This document shows positions 22,301-34,087 of a stretch of DNA of 64,000 nucleotides, piece after piece. Both the position numbers and the translations under genes were made by a program. Origin of the DNA: Anthoceros angustus (lineage: Eukaryota; Streptophyta; Anthocerotopsida; Anthocerotales; Anthocerotaceae); the NCBI GenBank assembly GCA_010909165.1, contig MU008168.1, positions 558,001 through 622,000 on the forward strand. Direction: 5' to 3'. Position 1 is the first letter of the stretch, and each line of letters starts with the position of its first letter. The notes beneath the pieces were generated by a model that ran no database searches, had not been told where the DNA came from, and worked only from the letters and a program-made list of their open reading frames with translations.

Positions 22301-23638
22301 CTATTCTTGAGTGTAAGATGATAAAGTCGGATGACATTCCACTTGTTAAATATATCCAATATCATCCCTTGAGTTTGCATTTGTAAAGACTTTCTTAGTT
22401 CACCTGCAACTTGTAAGTTATTTTTCGTGATGGTCTTCCATCCATATAAAGCTGTTTGCAAGATATGAGAGGTTGAAAAATGAATAGCATTACATTCATA
22501 TGCTTTGGCATCTAAAATCAACCACCTCCAGGTTTTCCACGACATGGCAAGTTGGTGTACATACCAATATTTGACGGCTCTTAGTTCTTGAGTTTTCAAC
22601 CAAACTTTATTTTTATAAATTTGCAACCATGCATATAGTAATGATTTCACTCTCCGGAAATTCCAATGAGTTATAAGTATTTGAATCTTATGTTTATTTT
22701 TAGTTGCCATCAAGGTCAGTCGTAGCCAAGCAAAAACACTCCATCTCAAGACAGTTTTGTGTCTATAACGCTCAGCTTGTAAAAATTGATATCTTGTGAT
22801 ACTAGTCTTTGTAATACCATCAACAAAGGCTTTGAGTAATCTTCTCAATTTGCGAAGCTTCCATATTCTCTCCAAGTCTTTTAGATGCTGCATGTATGAT
22901 TCAATCCAAATAAGGTGGCATATAAATGATGGAAGTTTCAAGATAATTACCATAAAAGAAAACGACTTACTTTGGCATATCTACATTCTTTACAATATTG
23001 ACGCCAACAAGATAATATTGTTCTTTGCCTTCTCTTCCACATATAGAACACCATTTGTTTCACTAAATGTAATCTCCAAGCTTCATATTTGGAAGAAAAA
23101 TGCAGCTCCTCCAAGGAAGCCTTTTTTTCAGCTTGAACTTGTAGCTCAAGAATTTTTGTTTCTGCCTAAAACAATATATTTAGCTTCTTAAAAGTACAAG
23201 ACTTTAGCAATTCAATTTTACTGTATCCCAAAATAATCTAGCTCCATGTATTGCAGGTTTTAGGTGAGTAACTCACGACTGGAAAATTAAATTTCTAATA
23301 CAATACCTTACATAAGAGATAATACCTTATCTAGAAGCAAAAGCAACTGTTGATTTCGGTCATCAAGTTCTAAAAGCGCACTATTTTTCCGATGTTCCCA
23401 ATGAGAACCTTTTACCTGAAACTTATAAGCACAGTTGTTAATAAACAAAATAGCAATTGTGTCTATCTATTCTTTTGGAACAAATGCACATAGATATTAC
23501 ATGATTGAGATCTTGGAACACTTGGTGACGAGCCTCAATAAGGGAGTAATACTGATCTTTTGGTTTGAGAACAGAATGTATAATATCCATTACATCAATT
23601 GGCCAAGTGGAATCTGTCCTTTCCTTGTCTTGTTCCAT
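19304..23638 (-). CDS. Sfi1-like repeat, coiled-coil and six-blade kelch protein
   Basis: A 12-exon model keeps frame and encodes 1014 residues. Exons (5' to 3'): 23638-23501, 23415-23326, 23165-22971, 22887-22076, 21978-21835, 21689-21490, 21402-21226, 21105-20929, 20751-20089, 19934-19774, 19667-19582, 19505-19304. Residues about 115-455 are basic and Trp-rich with spaced motifs such as LLYAWLQIYKNK, SWKTWRWL and FTFLAWHKV, resembling Sfi1 centrin-binding repeats. Residues about 460-520 look coiled-coil. Residues about 530-860 hold six kelch blades (FGGYDGEKYLND, FGGFDGTHECAEL, FGGYRYD, FGGFNG, YGGFNG, FGGAHANG). The rest is probably coiled coil. Two exons are each exactly 177 nt, phase 1, one blade each. 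Sfi1 proteins scaffold centrin at centrosomes or basal bodies, so a role in the sperm basal body or cilium is my inference. The gene is much more AT-rich than its neighbours. Confidence 0.8.
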
Positions 23639-24538
23639 TGTTTATATGAAGTCAGATTTATGTTTAAGGAGTAAACAATATAAAGAATTTTAGCAATACA
23701 CTAGTAGTATAGACTACAAGAAAGATCACAAAATAAATCACCACCACTCACCAATCAATGTAATTTTTAACAAGAAATATAATAGTGAGAATTCGAGAGT
23801 GATAACTAAGTCTAAATACAAGCTTCTCACTCTGTATTTAAAATAATTAGTATATAAGAAATATTTATTTAATTAACCTAAACATAATATAAGATTTAGA
23901 ATATATTTTAATACTTTACATCCATATTTTACTCATTTCTCGCTTACCATTTGTACTCAAGGTTAGGAAGTACTTGTATGTACATACAGGCATAACTAAC
24001 TACTTTAGCATGCAGCTTGGTAGCAGGAGGACTTTGTTATCCCCCGACAAGACACCCTGGAGGAACATGGCTTGGACATGTTTTGGTCGTTGAAAGCGAA
24101 GCACAGCTTCACGTCTGGCTGGACCGTAGCTGTGCTGCTCACCTCAGTAACCATTGCGGGGCGGAAGTTTGGAGGCAGCTCCACAGGCGGCAACATGGTG
24201 GAAGACCTAGGTGGCGTTGGAACCAAGGGGCCCCAGCTGTCTGGATTCATGACTCGGAAGGAAGGGTGCCCGTCTTCGATTTTCTTCTCGTCAGCTAGCT
24301 TCAGAATTGAATAGACTAGGAGTGTGCATGAGAGCTCCAGAGTGTGGACTGTTGAGGATGTAAATAGCCTCGGACTTCCAGCACGCTTGTTGGATCCGTT
24401 GCTGCTGCTGCTGTTGCTGGTGCTGGTGCATGCACCTCGCACACCTTCCTCAAGGCTGCTCGAAATCAATCACGAGCATCCCTTCCCCTGCTGCCTGTGG
24501 CGGCTTGCAGTTCGACAACCAGACACTCAGCTGGAGTG
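23639..24538. other. Divergent intergenic region
   Basis: The first 350 bp is AT-rich (Sfi1-like gene promoter side). From about 24000 it becomes GC-rich, probably the 5' UTR of the PRUNE-like gene. No other gene is supported. Confidence 0.45.
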
Positions 24539-27500
24539 ATGAACAAGAAAAATGCCCCTGGCCACGGAGCCAGGGCAATGGGATCGGCATCGGCATCGGC
24601 ATCGGCATCGGCAACGGCAACGGCAACGGGTGTGTCTTCTACCAGAATGTCGAACCCTTCTCTGGCCCGCTCATCAGATTCTCCACAACCACGCGCGTCT
24701 ATGCAGTCTCCTCCCAGAGTGGCGAGAGTCTCGCCGCCTCCGCTGTCCAGGTCTTCGTCCCGCTCCTCATCTTCGGCGACCTCTTTGAGATTCGATGCGA
24801 ATGACAGCCAGCTGCGGTCTGCTCTCAGCGGCAACCTGGGGTCTGGCCAAGCCGACATAGCAGCGAAAGACGCGTCCTTCATAGCGGAACGCCCTGCCAA
24901 GTCGAGTAGATCAAACCTCGTGAGATCGGGATCCGGAAGAGAGATCCGGAAACATCCCTACGGCGAGCAGCTCATCCTGTTGAATGAAGCGGTGGAGTCG
25001 CTGGGAACCAATCTTATCAAACATCACACGTCATCGTCCATATCCGAGTCCGTCACCTTGGAGAAAGCTCGCAGACACTTGCTCAGGCCGAGTGGTGATG
25101 GAGACTCACAGAAAGCAAATGGCAGGGGCCAAAGCCAATCCAATCCTTCTCACATGCGTTCTGACAGCTTTTCTTCCGCTTCTGATGATGGTGATGCGCA
25201 CGCAGCTATCTCATACCAGGCTGTGGAGTCCTTCAGATTTGTTAGCGAGAGTGAGGGTGATTTTGATGTCTTCCCATCCTCCATCCACTCAGCTGGAGGC
25301 GCAGGGATTACGAAGACTGTCAGGAGGCATTCCAGGGTTTCGGTCCGTTCCAAGTCCTTCATAGAAGATCTCATGGTGGTGAGCGGGGAAGGGGATGCAT
25401 TGAGCCTGAGGACGCCTCACGAGCGAGCTAAGATATCCATTCCTTCCACATCGGTGGTAGAAGACTTGCTGGAAGATGTCGATAACAGCGGTGGAGAGGA
25501 GCAGCAAGCATACGGAGACACGCTTCTGGAAGTCACAGATACTAGCGTGGATGGTAATAGTGACTCCACAGTCGAAATTCCTGAGAGCAAAGCCGAGTTT
25601 GAGGGGCCATCCGACGGTGCAATCAGAGCTTTTGGCCTACATCTACCGCTCCGATCCAACCAGCATGACAGCCCCATGTTCAATCCAGATGCAGAGTTCC
25701 AGTTGCATTCGTCGACCACAGTTTCCAAGTCGAGGGCATATCGGGAGAGAATAAGGGCCAGCTTGCAGGAATCCAGCGACGATGATGATGAAGTGGCAGG
25801 ACCTGAGTGGGATACAGAAACGGAGAAGCCGCTACCGAGGCGCCAGCAATCGGTGAAATCTAAGCAAGAGCCTGGTGTTCAGGCTGCAGCACATCCACAG
25901 CCAGAACGGAGTCCTACTCGCAAGCCCTCGAACTTCCAACTTCCTCCACCTCAGATCGACGTTGTCCATGGCAGCTCGGACGGTCGAGAAGCACACATCA
26001 CTTCAAGGCAGAGCGGGGAGATCGGTCAGAGTGGGAGGCTGAACACCAGTTCCCTGGAAAAGACAGATTTTCATCACAAGCGGAGTCAGAGTGCCTCCGA
26101 GGCTGGTCACAAGGATAGCAATGGCAGTGGAACCTTCTCTTCGAAGGTAAAGCCACAGTCTGTTCGACGAATCAATAGTACTAAAGAATTCTCGGTCAAG
26201 GAAAGCGATGCTGGTTCCCGTCAGGATCAATCGTCTGCTATCCCCAAACCTCTTCCTGATGCTGCTGCCAGGCTTCGTAATGTCACTGCACAAAACAGCA
26301 TGTCAGTCTCTGGAGTCGCAGCGGCACATTACATGGGAGGATACCTCCCTGTTGAGGGTATTTTGACAGACAGCAACATGTCCGCCCTGAATACCTTTTT
26401 GAAAGACGGCAGGCTTGAGTTGGAAAGAGGAATATCACAGGGTAGATCGCTGACAGCAGTTATGGGCAGCGAGGGCGCAGGTAAACGGGTTCCATTTGCC
26501 TTTTGTTTTCGTTCAGACTGTAATGCATGCCTTGGAAATAATATTTCTTTCACGGACAGAGGCAGACGCGATTCTCTGCTCAATAGCCTACGCGTATCTG
26601 CTGCACTCAACAATAAAGTCCGATCACCACTGCTTCCTTCCTGTGATAAATATGAGAAGAGAGGATCTGTCTCTTCGTATGGAGGCCATGTGGATCTTCG
26701 AAATATGTGGCATTGACGAGAAGTGGCTTGTGTTTATTGACGAGGTAATGTTTTTCTTCATGACAGTGTTGCAGATGATCCATACCAGTCTCAGCCTCAT
26801 GTGTAAAGCTACCTGAGGATGAGAATGGATGGACTGCAGATAGACTTATCATACTACACCACATATGGAAATCTGAGACTGGTGCTCGTGGATCACAGCA
26901 AACTGGCTCCTCATCAGGAGGTGATGACAATTCCTAGGCATTGATGTGATTAAATGTGCAGTAGACGGTGGAACGGACTGAGGCTGATGTACAAGTCGGC
27001 GTTAGTTGACCAGTTGTGCATAGTTATGACACTTACCACTCCTTCATGGTCTGTGCTAACAGGGTCTACAGGAGGCTGTGGTGGAGATTGTTGACCACGT
27101 ACCTGCAGGGCAGGAGCTTAAGGTATCGACCGAGCAAATGCCTACTTCTTTTAGAAAGCATCTCTCACACTGTTGAAAAAATTGATTGTCATCTGTAATG
27201 TGACTCTGGATGTTCACTGGACAGAACCAGGATCTCTATCCATGGGTTTTCGCGAAAGAGATACAGCAGGTAACCAAATTGCAAGAACCTTCCATCTAAG
27301 ATTTCGTCACCGCAGAGTTTTGACAATTTATTCCCTCGCAGGTTGGATCTTGCGCTACACTCATTGCAGAGAGGTTTGCATCGGAAGCTCCTCAACTCCT
27401 TGCAGGACAAGGGATCCAAAGACTGCTGGTACATGCTGTCGAATGTATTTCATGGAACACAAACTTCGCTGACAGATACCACAAGGCGGCCATGGTTATG

Positions 27501-28613
27501 ACATTTTACTTGGCGTTGTCGCTGTAGCTGGCACCAATACTTCTAGATACAGCCAACTTGGACAGAAAAGCAGGTCAAAGTACACAAAGAGACGAAATGA
27601 TGGTAACTTTGCTGCTGAAAGGAGCTGGTTGCTACGGTCGACATGGCTTCTATAAGCTACGTGAGTTGAATCCAAGACCTCATTAAGAAGATGCCATCGT
27701 CATATCTGGCAAGAGAATCCTGTGTTCCACCATATTTTGTTAGAGAATTATGTTCCATCATATTGATTCAGCAGATGACATAATCTGCAGTGAGAAAAAA
27801 GAAGTTTGACACGTCAGTTCTCAGCACAAGGGATATGCTACGCAAGGATTTCAACTTGTGGAATTTTGGCCCTGGTACTCCTCTACCTCAGTTCAACCTC
27901 CTCGTCCTCCGGCACTGAAGCCCTTTCAAGACGTATGACTTCTCCTTTGTACTTGCCATTGCCTCAGTGAGGTCTGCGAAATATGGCTATCGAGGAGAGA
28001 GAATCTTGGTTGGCATGAGTTCTATTGGGCTGACACTGGGGGAATTCCTTAGCAGGCAGCTTCGTGTGATTGACGACATCATCAGGTTCCGAGGTACGTT
28101 TCTCAACCTGTTTGTAGTGCTTCTGGAAATGTTCAAAGTCCAAGCTGCACAACTTCCACTTCGGGACCCCGCAGAATGGAAGAGGCTGAAGCTCCTCATC
28201 ATCATCACTGGCTACTACGATCGGACCGGCGTCTTCAGGGTAAAAAGCACTAGCTTCCGCAGTTGCTCACTTTGAAAATTAGCCGTCAAGCACCTGCACT
28301 GATGTGCTTTCCATGCTTGATCTGTCACAGAGGGAGCTGGTGCTTGCACCTGAGCACGCACAAATGGCAGAAGACCTTGCCCACTTCCTCAATGTCAGCT
28401 GTGAAGAAGGACTGGAGCTTCAACCGCTGAGCGTCAAGGGTGAGCTGAGGGCTGTAAGCTGACCAGAAACACAAACGCAAGGATAAGGTGCTCATGGACC
28501 AGTCTGTTGATGTGCCAGGATTACCGAAGGAAATGAAGGCATACAGCCAGGGAAATGCAACTCTGTCAAGGAAGAGAATCCAGCCCATGCTCTCACAATT
28601 CTTTTCCAGGTGA
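24539..28613 (+). CDS. PRUNE-like DHH phosphoesterase with long N-terminal extension
   Basis: The 11-exon model encodes 1030 residues with consistent phases. Exons: 24539-26480, 26560-26744, 26840-26920, 27063-27122, 27225-27269, 27342-27428, 27528-27660, 27791-27874, 27968-28239, 28331-28439, 28519-28613. Exon 1 encodes about 647 Ser-, Asp- and Glu-rich residues that look disordered, starting with an (SA)n run. The rest is a PRUNE/exopolyphosphatase fold: VMGSEGAEADAILCS (motif I, usual Asn replaced by Ser), WLVFIDEIDL (II), LVLVDHSKLAP (III, Ser where the family usually has a second His), EAVVEIVDHVP, LLDTANLD (IV), then a DHHA2-type region (GMSSIGLTLGEF, IITGYYDRTGVF). Animal PRUNE hydrolyses short polyphosphates and nucleotides with metal; activity here is not assured because of motif III. 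The start is the first ATG of the open frame. Confidence 0.85.
24584..24630 (+). repeat. Hexamer microsatellite (TCGGCA/ACGGCA) inside coding exon
   Basis: Repeats of tcggca then acggca encode alternating Ser-Ala and Thr-Ala near the N-terminus of the PRUNE-like protein. In-frame length variation would be tolerated here. Confidence 0.85.
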
Positions 28614-29865
28614 CAGCTTCGGCTTAGATTCAAGGTTACCTTTTGATCTTTAGTGACCATCTTATAGATCCTATCGTCGAAGGTGTGTCATTAAGCAGAC
28701 CATATCAAGTACGTACACACAGGGGGACGAAATCTGACCTTTTTTCGCCCGGAGTCATGCATCCCTTGCGGGTTCTTCTTAACTTCTGCTCACTTTCTCG
28801 ACCTTTTCATCCGACGATGCTCATACCCCTACCTGATGTTACAAACAGCACTAGGACCCTCCATCAGCTGGTTCCGATTCACAAGATACTTGGACAAAAC
28901 TTGCAAGAAACTCTTGCACCTATACCTTGAGCACTCTGCTTCCACAAGCATCCACAACCCAAAGAGCACATATAGATCGCACGATGGTCCTTGACCGTCG
29001 TCCTGAGATCCTCGTCCCCCTCATCCACCAGACGCCAAACGAGAGTCGCCTCATCTGGCTTGATACCTTCCAAGCATCCCCGAATCGGCAACCTAGCCTT
29101 TCTGCTACGTAGAGCGTCGCAGAAATTCTCCTGGGCAAAGCCCAAAATCAAAACGTCATGCAAGTAAAACTGGTCGACGAAGCACGAGTCAATCTACGAA
29201 TCAGCTTCCAGGCTGCACACGCATAGAAGGCCCGCTATCAAGTACAGGGAGGCCTTCCCACTCCACATCCCAGCATCCAGCCATCGCTTCCCAGCGTTCT
29301 CTCACAGGGACTTAGAGAACATGTATGCATAAATGTGGGGCTCCACCACGTTTAAAGCCTCACTCAAGCGTCCCCTTGGAGGACTGATCCAGCCGACTCG
29401 GATGCCACAAAACCTGTTGCCGCTCAATGTTATAGTGGAACCCCGTTGGTTGGGGCCATTGCCAACCGACGCTTCCATTGTGGCTTGCGGGTCACACGAC
29501 GCTTGCAAGGTGATGTGGATGGATGACCACATGCTTGCGTTGCTACAATTGTTCGTTCTCTTCTGGATCATCAGCTGTTGTATGAAAGCCATGATAATGG
29601 TGGACGCCCTTGATCCCGGCGACGACCCTGATGACACCAACCATCACCCTTAAGCAACCTTCCCTGGATATGGGCAACAGCACTTCCGCCCACGTATGTC
29701 ACGTCCACCCTAACGTCTAATGTTTCTAGGTTTTGCTCTATGAAAATCAAAATCGCCCATTCAGATGATAAGTCGAAAGCACAGACCTAAAACCATCTAA
29801 ACAGTTTAATGGGGTCTTCTTATTCTACTTTGTTGAGAAAACCGGGGTCTATGCACAGTCTGTTG
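28614..29865. other. Unassigned region between PRUNE-like gene and giant element
   Basis: The start should hold the PRUNE-like 3' UTR. Open stretches on the minus strand (about 29163-28879 and 29640-29302) show no motif I recognise. They may be pieces of a decayed gene or chance. Confidence 0.35.
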
Positions 29866-29871
29866 TTGGAC
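29866..29871. repeat. Target-site duplication, left copy
   Basis: TTGGAC directly precedes the left terminal inverted repeat and recurs directly after the right one (51591-51596). Confidence 0.8.
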
Positions 29872-29898
29872 TATGGAATACCGATCTCGTCACACGGG
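29872..29898 (+). repeat. Left terminal inverted repeat (27 bp)
   Basis: Identical over 27 bp to the reverse complement of 51564-51590; the match stops at the 28th base. Confidence 0.9.
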
Positions 29899-31845
29899 CC
29901 GTTTAGGGTTTTTTTCCATTGTGACCAAAGAAGTTTTCCGGCCGCATACGGCGGGAAAACTTCCGTGCCACACACTTGATTGCCGGCTGCCTCGTGTCCC
30001 GATCTCACTAATGGTGTTTGTGTCGAATCTTTTACGGTTGTGTGTGACACACAACCTTTTCGCTTTTAGGGCCGAGGCATGGGCCATCGGACATCCTTCG
30101 CATGACCCCATCTCGCCTTGCCTTGCCATCACGAACCGTCACCAGGGCTTGATGGGAGATAGCGTGGAGGAGGGCACAAAGCTGGGCGATACAGCCCTTC
30201 TCGCTCGACACTGGTGCGCCTGTACGCCTCTACTATCGCAGCCCATCCAGCGTCAGGCGCATTGGGGCCATACAGTGCCTCGCGCACACCATCTTCCTGA
30301 ACCACTTTTACATTGCACCACAACAAAGCCACCACTGGGCTCAACTCTCAAAACGCTAACAAACAAATCCAAATTGTCACCGCCTCCCAGTCATGGTGAG
30401 CGCACAATGTCACCGCCTCCTGTGTCATGGTGAGCGACAAATCAATTTTCTCCGGCCTACACCTAGCTCACTCCGGGCTCGTCGCCCAGGCCACACGCCC
30501 CTCACACCTCGTGCACCATAGACGCGGCGGGGTGATGGCCGCCCACGCCCACGGGTGGCTTCACCTCCGCCCACCGGTGGAGGTATTCGGGCAATGCGCC
30601 CCTCGTGCTCCCGCACTCGCAGAGTGTTGTTAGTGCCATGTGCGGGATACATGTCCGGAGGAAGTCCATGTCCCGCAATCCTTTGCATATGCATTGTCCT
30701 CGCCATCTCGCAGCTCGACAACCATGCAGGGCCCATACGAGCCGGGCCCTGCTCGCACAATGGCGCTGCGCCCTCCTCCACAATGTCAACCATGCATAAA
30801 TGAATGGACAGTACTAGCTGTTTGCTCACCCCGCCAAGAATTTATGCCGAGTGGTGGCATCTCGGGGCCACGCTTTGTGCATACCGAGGGCCACCCACAT
30901 CGAACTCCTCGCCATCGCCTCCTCACCCCCATATGCGGGTGGTGCACCCACCCTTGTAGTCGACCTTCTTCTTGAATGCGATAGCGAGCACATGGCCGGA
31001 ATGTCCCGCTGGCCGCCGATCTTCCGCACCGGTGCCTATTCCATACCGCCTCCAACGCCGAGCTCCGCCTCATCGTGGGCATGAAGGTCACGCAGGAATG
31101 GATGTGCTGGGGTTGGTGATGTCCATCACGCTCCTCACCATATCCATCATGTACCCTTGTAGAGGAATGCCCACTTCTCTCCCAAGGACCGCCAAATGCT
31201 CAATCCTCCGCAACAATCCGCATTCATCGACTTCACCACACACCGCATAAGGAAAACGCACCAACCTCCTAACTTTTACCTCGGTTGTGCAGAGGGGCGG
31301 ATGAAGTTGCTTCCATGTGCCCTTGGCCTCGCTCGGTTCATATCTCGCCTCTATTAGGTTGTGCTCTGCTGCGTAGTCCGACCGAATCCGCGGATGCCCA
31401 AACTTCCTCACCGCCACATAGGCGTTGAAAATCGCTGCCCCTCGTTATCCTCCGACCAACTGTGGGACGAATGGGTTGCCCCATCTATGGCCCTGCACTC
31501 AAGTAGAATTGGTACATCTTGTCATAAGTCGCGACAAGGCAACCATGACCCGCCAACTCCACAACCCCGCAATCACTTCTTCCTCGCAACGCAACTCCGC
31601 GAACATCGCTGCCCCCCTCCTCACGCACTTACAATCCATATGCCACATGTACATGGGTGTCGCATTGGTGTACCGACGCGGATGCGCATCGCCGACCGCC
31701 GTGTTATGTGCTCCGGCCGCATCAAACGCAGCCTCCACCGCCTCCTTGGGATTTCGATTCCATCCAGCCTGCGCACGAATCGTATTCCGGCGTTCACGCC
31801 GGCCGGGTGATGGGTGTGTGCGTGGCACCGCGCACACCTCCTCCA

Positions 31846-34027
31846 CGGACAACCTCCCATACACCGCGCCATGCCGTGTGCCGATCGAGCCTCGTCACGT
31901 GCTCAAGCCGCAGCCTAGCTCCGTCGGTAGGCCTTTCAATGGTCTCCACGCAAGTGTTGCCGCCAAATCATAGTTTGCGGTGTAAGGCGCGCGCACCCGC
32001 GTCTCCTATGCATCCCTTCATCTCCACCTTCCAGCCCTCATCCCCACGGCTCCTCGCACGAATTGCCTCAAGTTTTCACCGTCTGATGATGATGGGCTTC
32101 CGCCATGACCTCGATGCAGCCTGGCCGGCGACCGCCCACCATCTTCCTTCGCCCCGCCGCCCGGAAGGCCGCGCGCCTGGCCCATGGGCACCCTTCACCG
32201 CTGCTCCCCACGTGATGGCCAATGTGGAGACTTGGTGGCCTCAACACCTCCAGACCTCGCGCCTACTTACTGATGGAGCGCTTTTTCCTGCCCATGCGCC
32301 TTCCTCCCGTTCAAACCCCAAATGCACCTCTCGTGAGCAGTAGGCCGACCGATCCTCCTAACACTTTCCGCCCGAGTAATGGCATGTCCGCAGCCAAGGG
32401 TTTCAGACAAAGTGGACTTCGACACCGTTAGCGTATGCCCACTCCGATTTTTGTTCCACGGACGGTCCGCCAAGCGCTATGGACGGGGTTTCCACACCGC
32501 GTGATCCGCAGAGGTAGACTGCAGCAAGTTCTGGCCGAAAGCGCCCGTAGCTCACTTTTCGCTTCCGCATTTCATTCATTGTTTGAAGTGCGACCACAAG
32601 TGCACTCCACCAACACTTCCAAACCAACAGACGCACCAAACACCGTCTGTATGTGAACAATCTAGAATGGGCCGCTCGCCGTGTGCAAACACACTTGCGC
32701 CTCGCTTTCCGCGGCCATCGACAATTAGCGATGGCCGCCTCCTCGCTCTTCACTCTTGATGCTTTCCCCGCAAACCCGCAAATGATGTAACCGCCGCCTT
32801 ACCTCAATGCGCAGGGTTCCACGACGGTCCTCGGTGCGAACAAAAGGCATGGGATCTTCCACTATCGAGCGTATCCTGCGACCCCCATTGTGTGGCATGC
32901 CCCGATAATCGTGTCACATGCTTCCAGTTTGGAATACTCCTTCGCTCGATTCAAGTCCATGTAACATATGAAATGCTCCGCCTGTGTACACGAACGGCAA
33001 TGACCGCGCCCACAAAAAGTTGTGTTGATCCAACTCGGGAGGATGCTCAATGTCCCAACCGCCGACAAACGAGCCTCACGCATGTTCCAATGCCGCCTGG
33101 GCCCGGTCCACAGTGCACATGTGACGCCGGTCCCATTCCGCCCAACCGCCTCACCACTAGCTTCCAACTCCACTCTTGCGTAACATCCATCGCTATCATT
33201 CCCTCCACTGCGACCATAGGGTGCCATCCAACCCGCTTTTCCTCCACTTTCGAACGGTGATTGCCGAAAAGGCGTCCTTCTCATCCGAAAACTCCCACGT
33301 AAGCCTCCATTGACTTCTCACGAGCATGGTCACGGTGGCGTTCCTATCTCGATGTTCAGCACGCATTGCAATCCCGGCTCTTCGCATCCACAACGGCACC
33401 AACGTGCCATGCCTTTGGCTGCTCCAAAGATTCCGCCCATGCATGATGACGCCACCGAGGCACCTTCACCCACCTCCAACCCACCTCAATGGTCAATAAT
33501 CCCCTCCACCAAAAATGAAATCTTTGTGCATTGCGGACAATGCCGAACCTCCAATACCATGAGTACCCATTTCCCGGACCAAAGATCGTGCTCACATTTC
33601 GCCCTCCGTGCCATGTACGCCTCGCACATGCGGAGTCGGTGGAGTGGATTTGCCGGGACTCTCCCACTCCCACACCGGCTCCACTGCCGGGCTTCCGCGA
33701 GCCACCGCCGCTTCCACGGCCTCCTCCGCGCCCCGCCGCGCATGCCGATCGCCGTCGGATTGAGCGCCTTCCGGCGAGGAAGGCGTTCGGCGCGGACGGT
33801 CGGCGCAAACCGCCGCTTCCGCGAGCCACCGCCGGTGCAACCTCCGGCCGTCACAACATATCGCCGACGCCGCCGCCGTGCATCATGCCGCCGCCCCTTC
33901 CTCCACTTCGCCGATCGCTGCCTCCGCCCGGCGCCCACCATCCACCTCGCCGCCTCCACTTCGCCGATCGTCGTTCGCATTGGCGCCTTCCGGCGAGGAA
34001 GGCGTGCGCCTTCCGGCGCCCACCATC

Positions 34028-34061
<34 letters not shown>

Positions 34062-34087
34062 CGATGACCACCTCGCGCCGCCGCCCC
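31846..34087. repeat. Tandem duplication 1, copy A (about 2.24 kb)
   Basis: It begins at CCTCCTCCACGGACAACCTC and is followed head-to-tail by copy B. Shared landmarks lie about 2243-2255 bp apart throughout. The copies differ mainly by 1-6 bp insertions and deletions. No frame stays open long enough to name a protein. Confidence 0.85.
34028..34062. repeat. (CCG)n microsatellite
   Basis: About ten uninterrupted ccg triplets at the junction of the duplicated 2.24-kb blocks. Confidence 0.9.

Noticed and set aside
26481-26716. Continuation of the PRUNE-like first exon to the stop at 26716
   Set aside because: The continuation has no family similarity, while splicing 26480 to 26560 restores the conserved motif I and the downstream domain.
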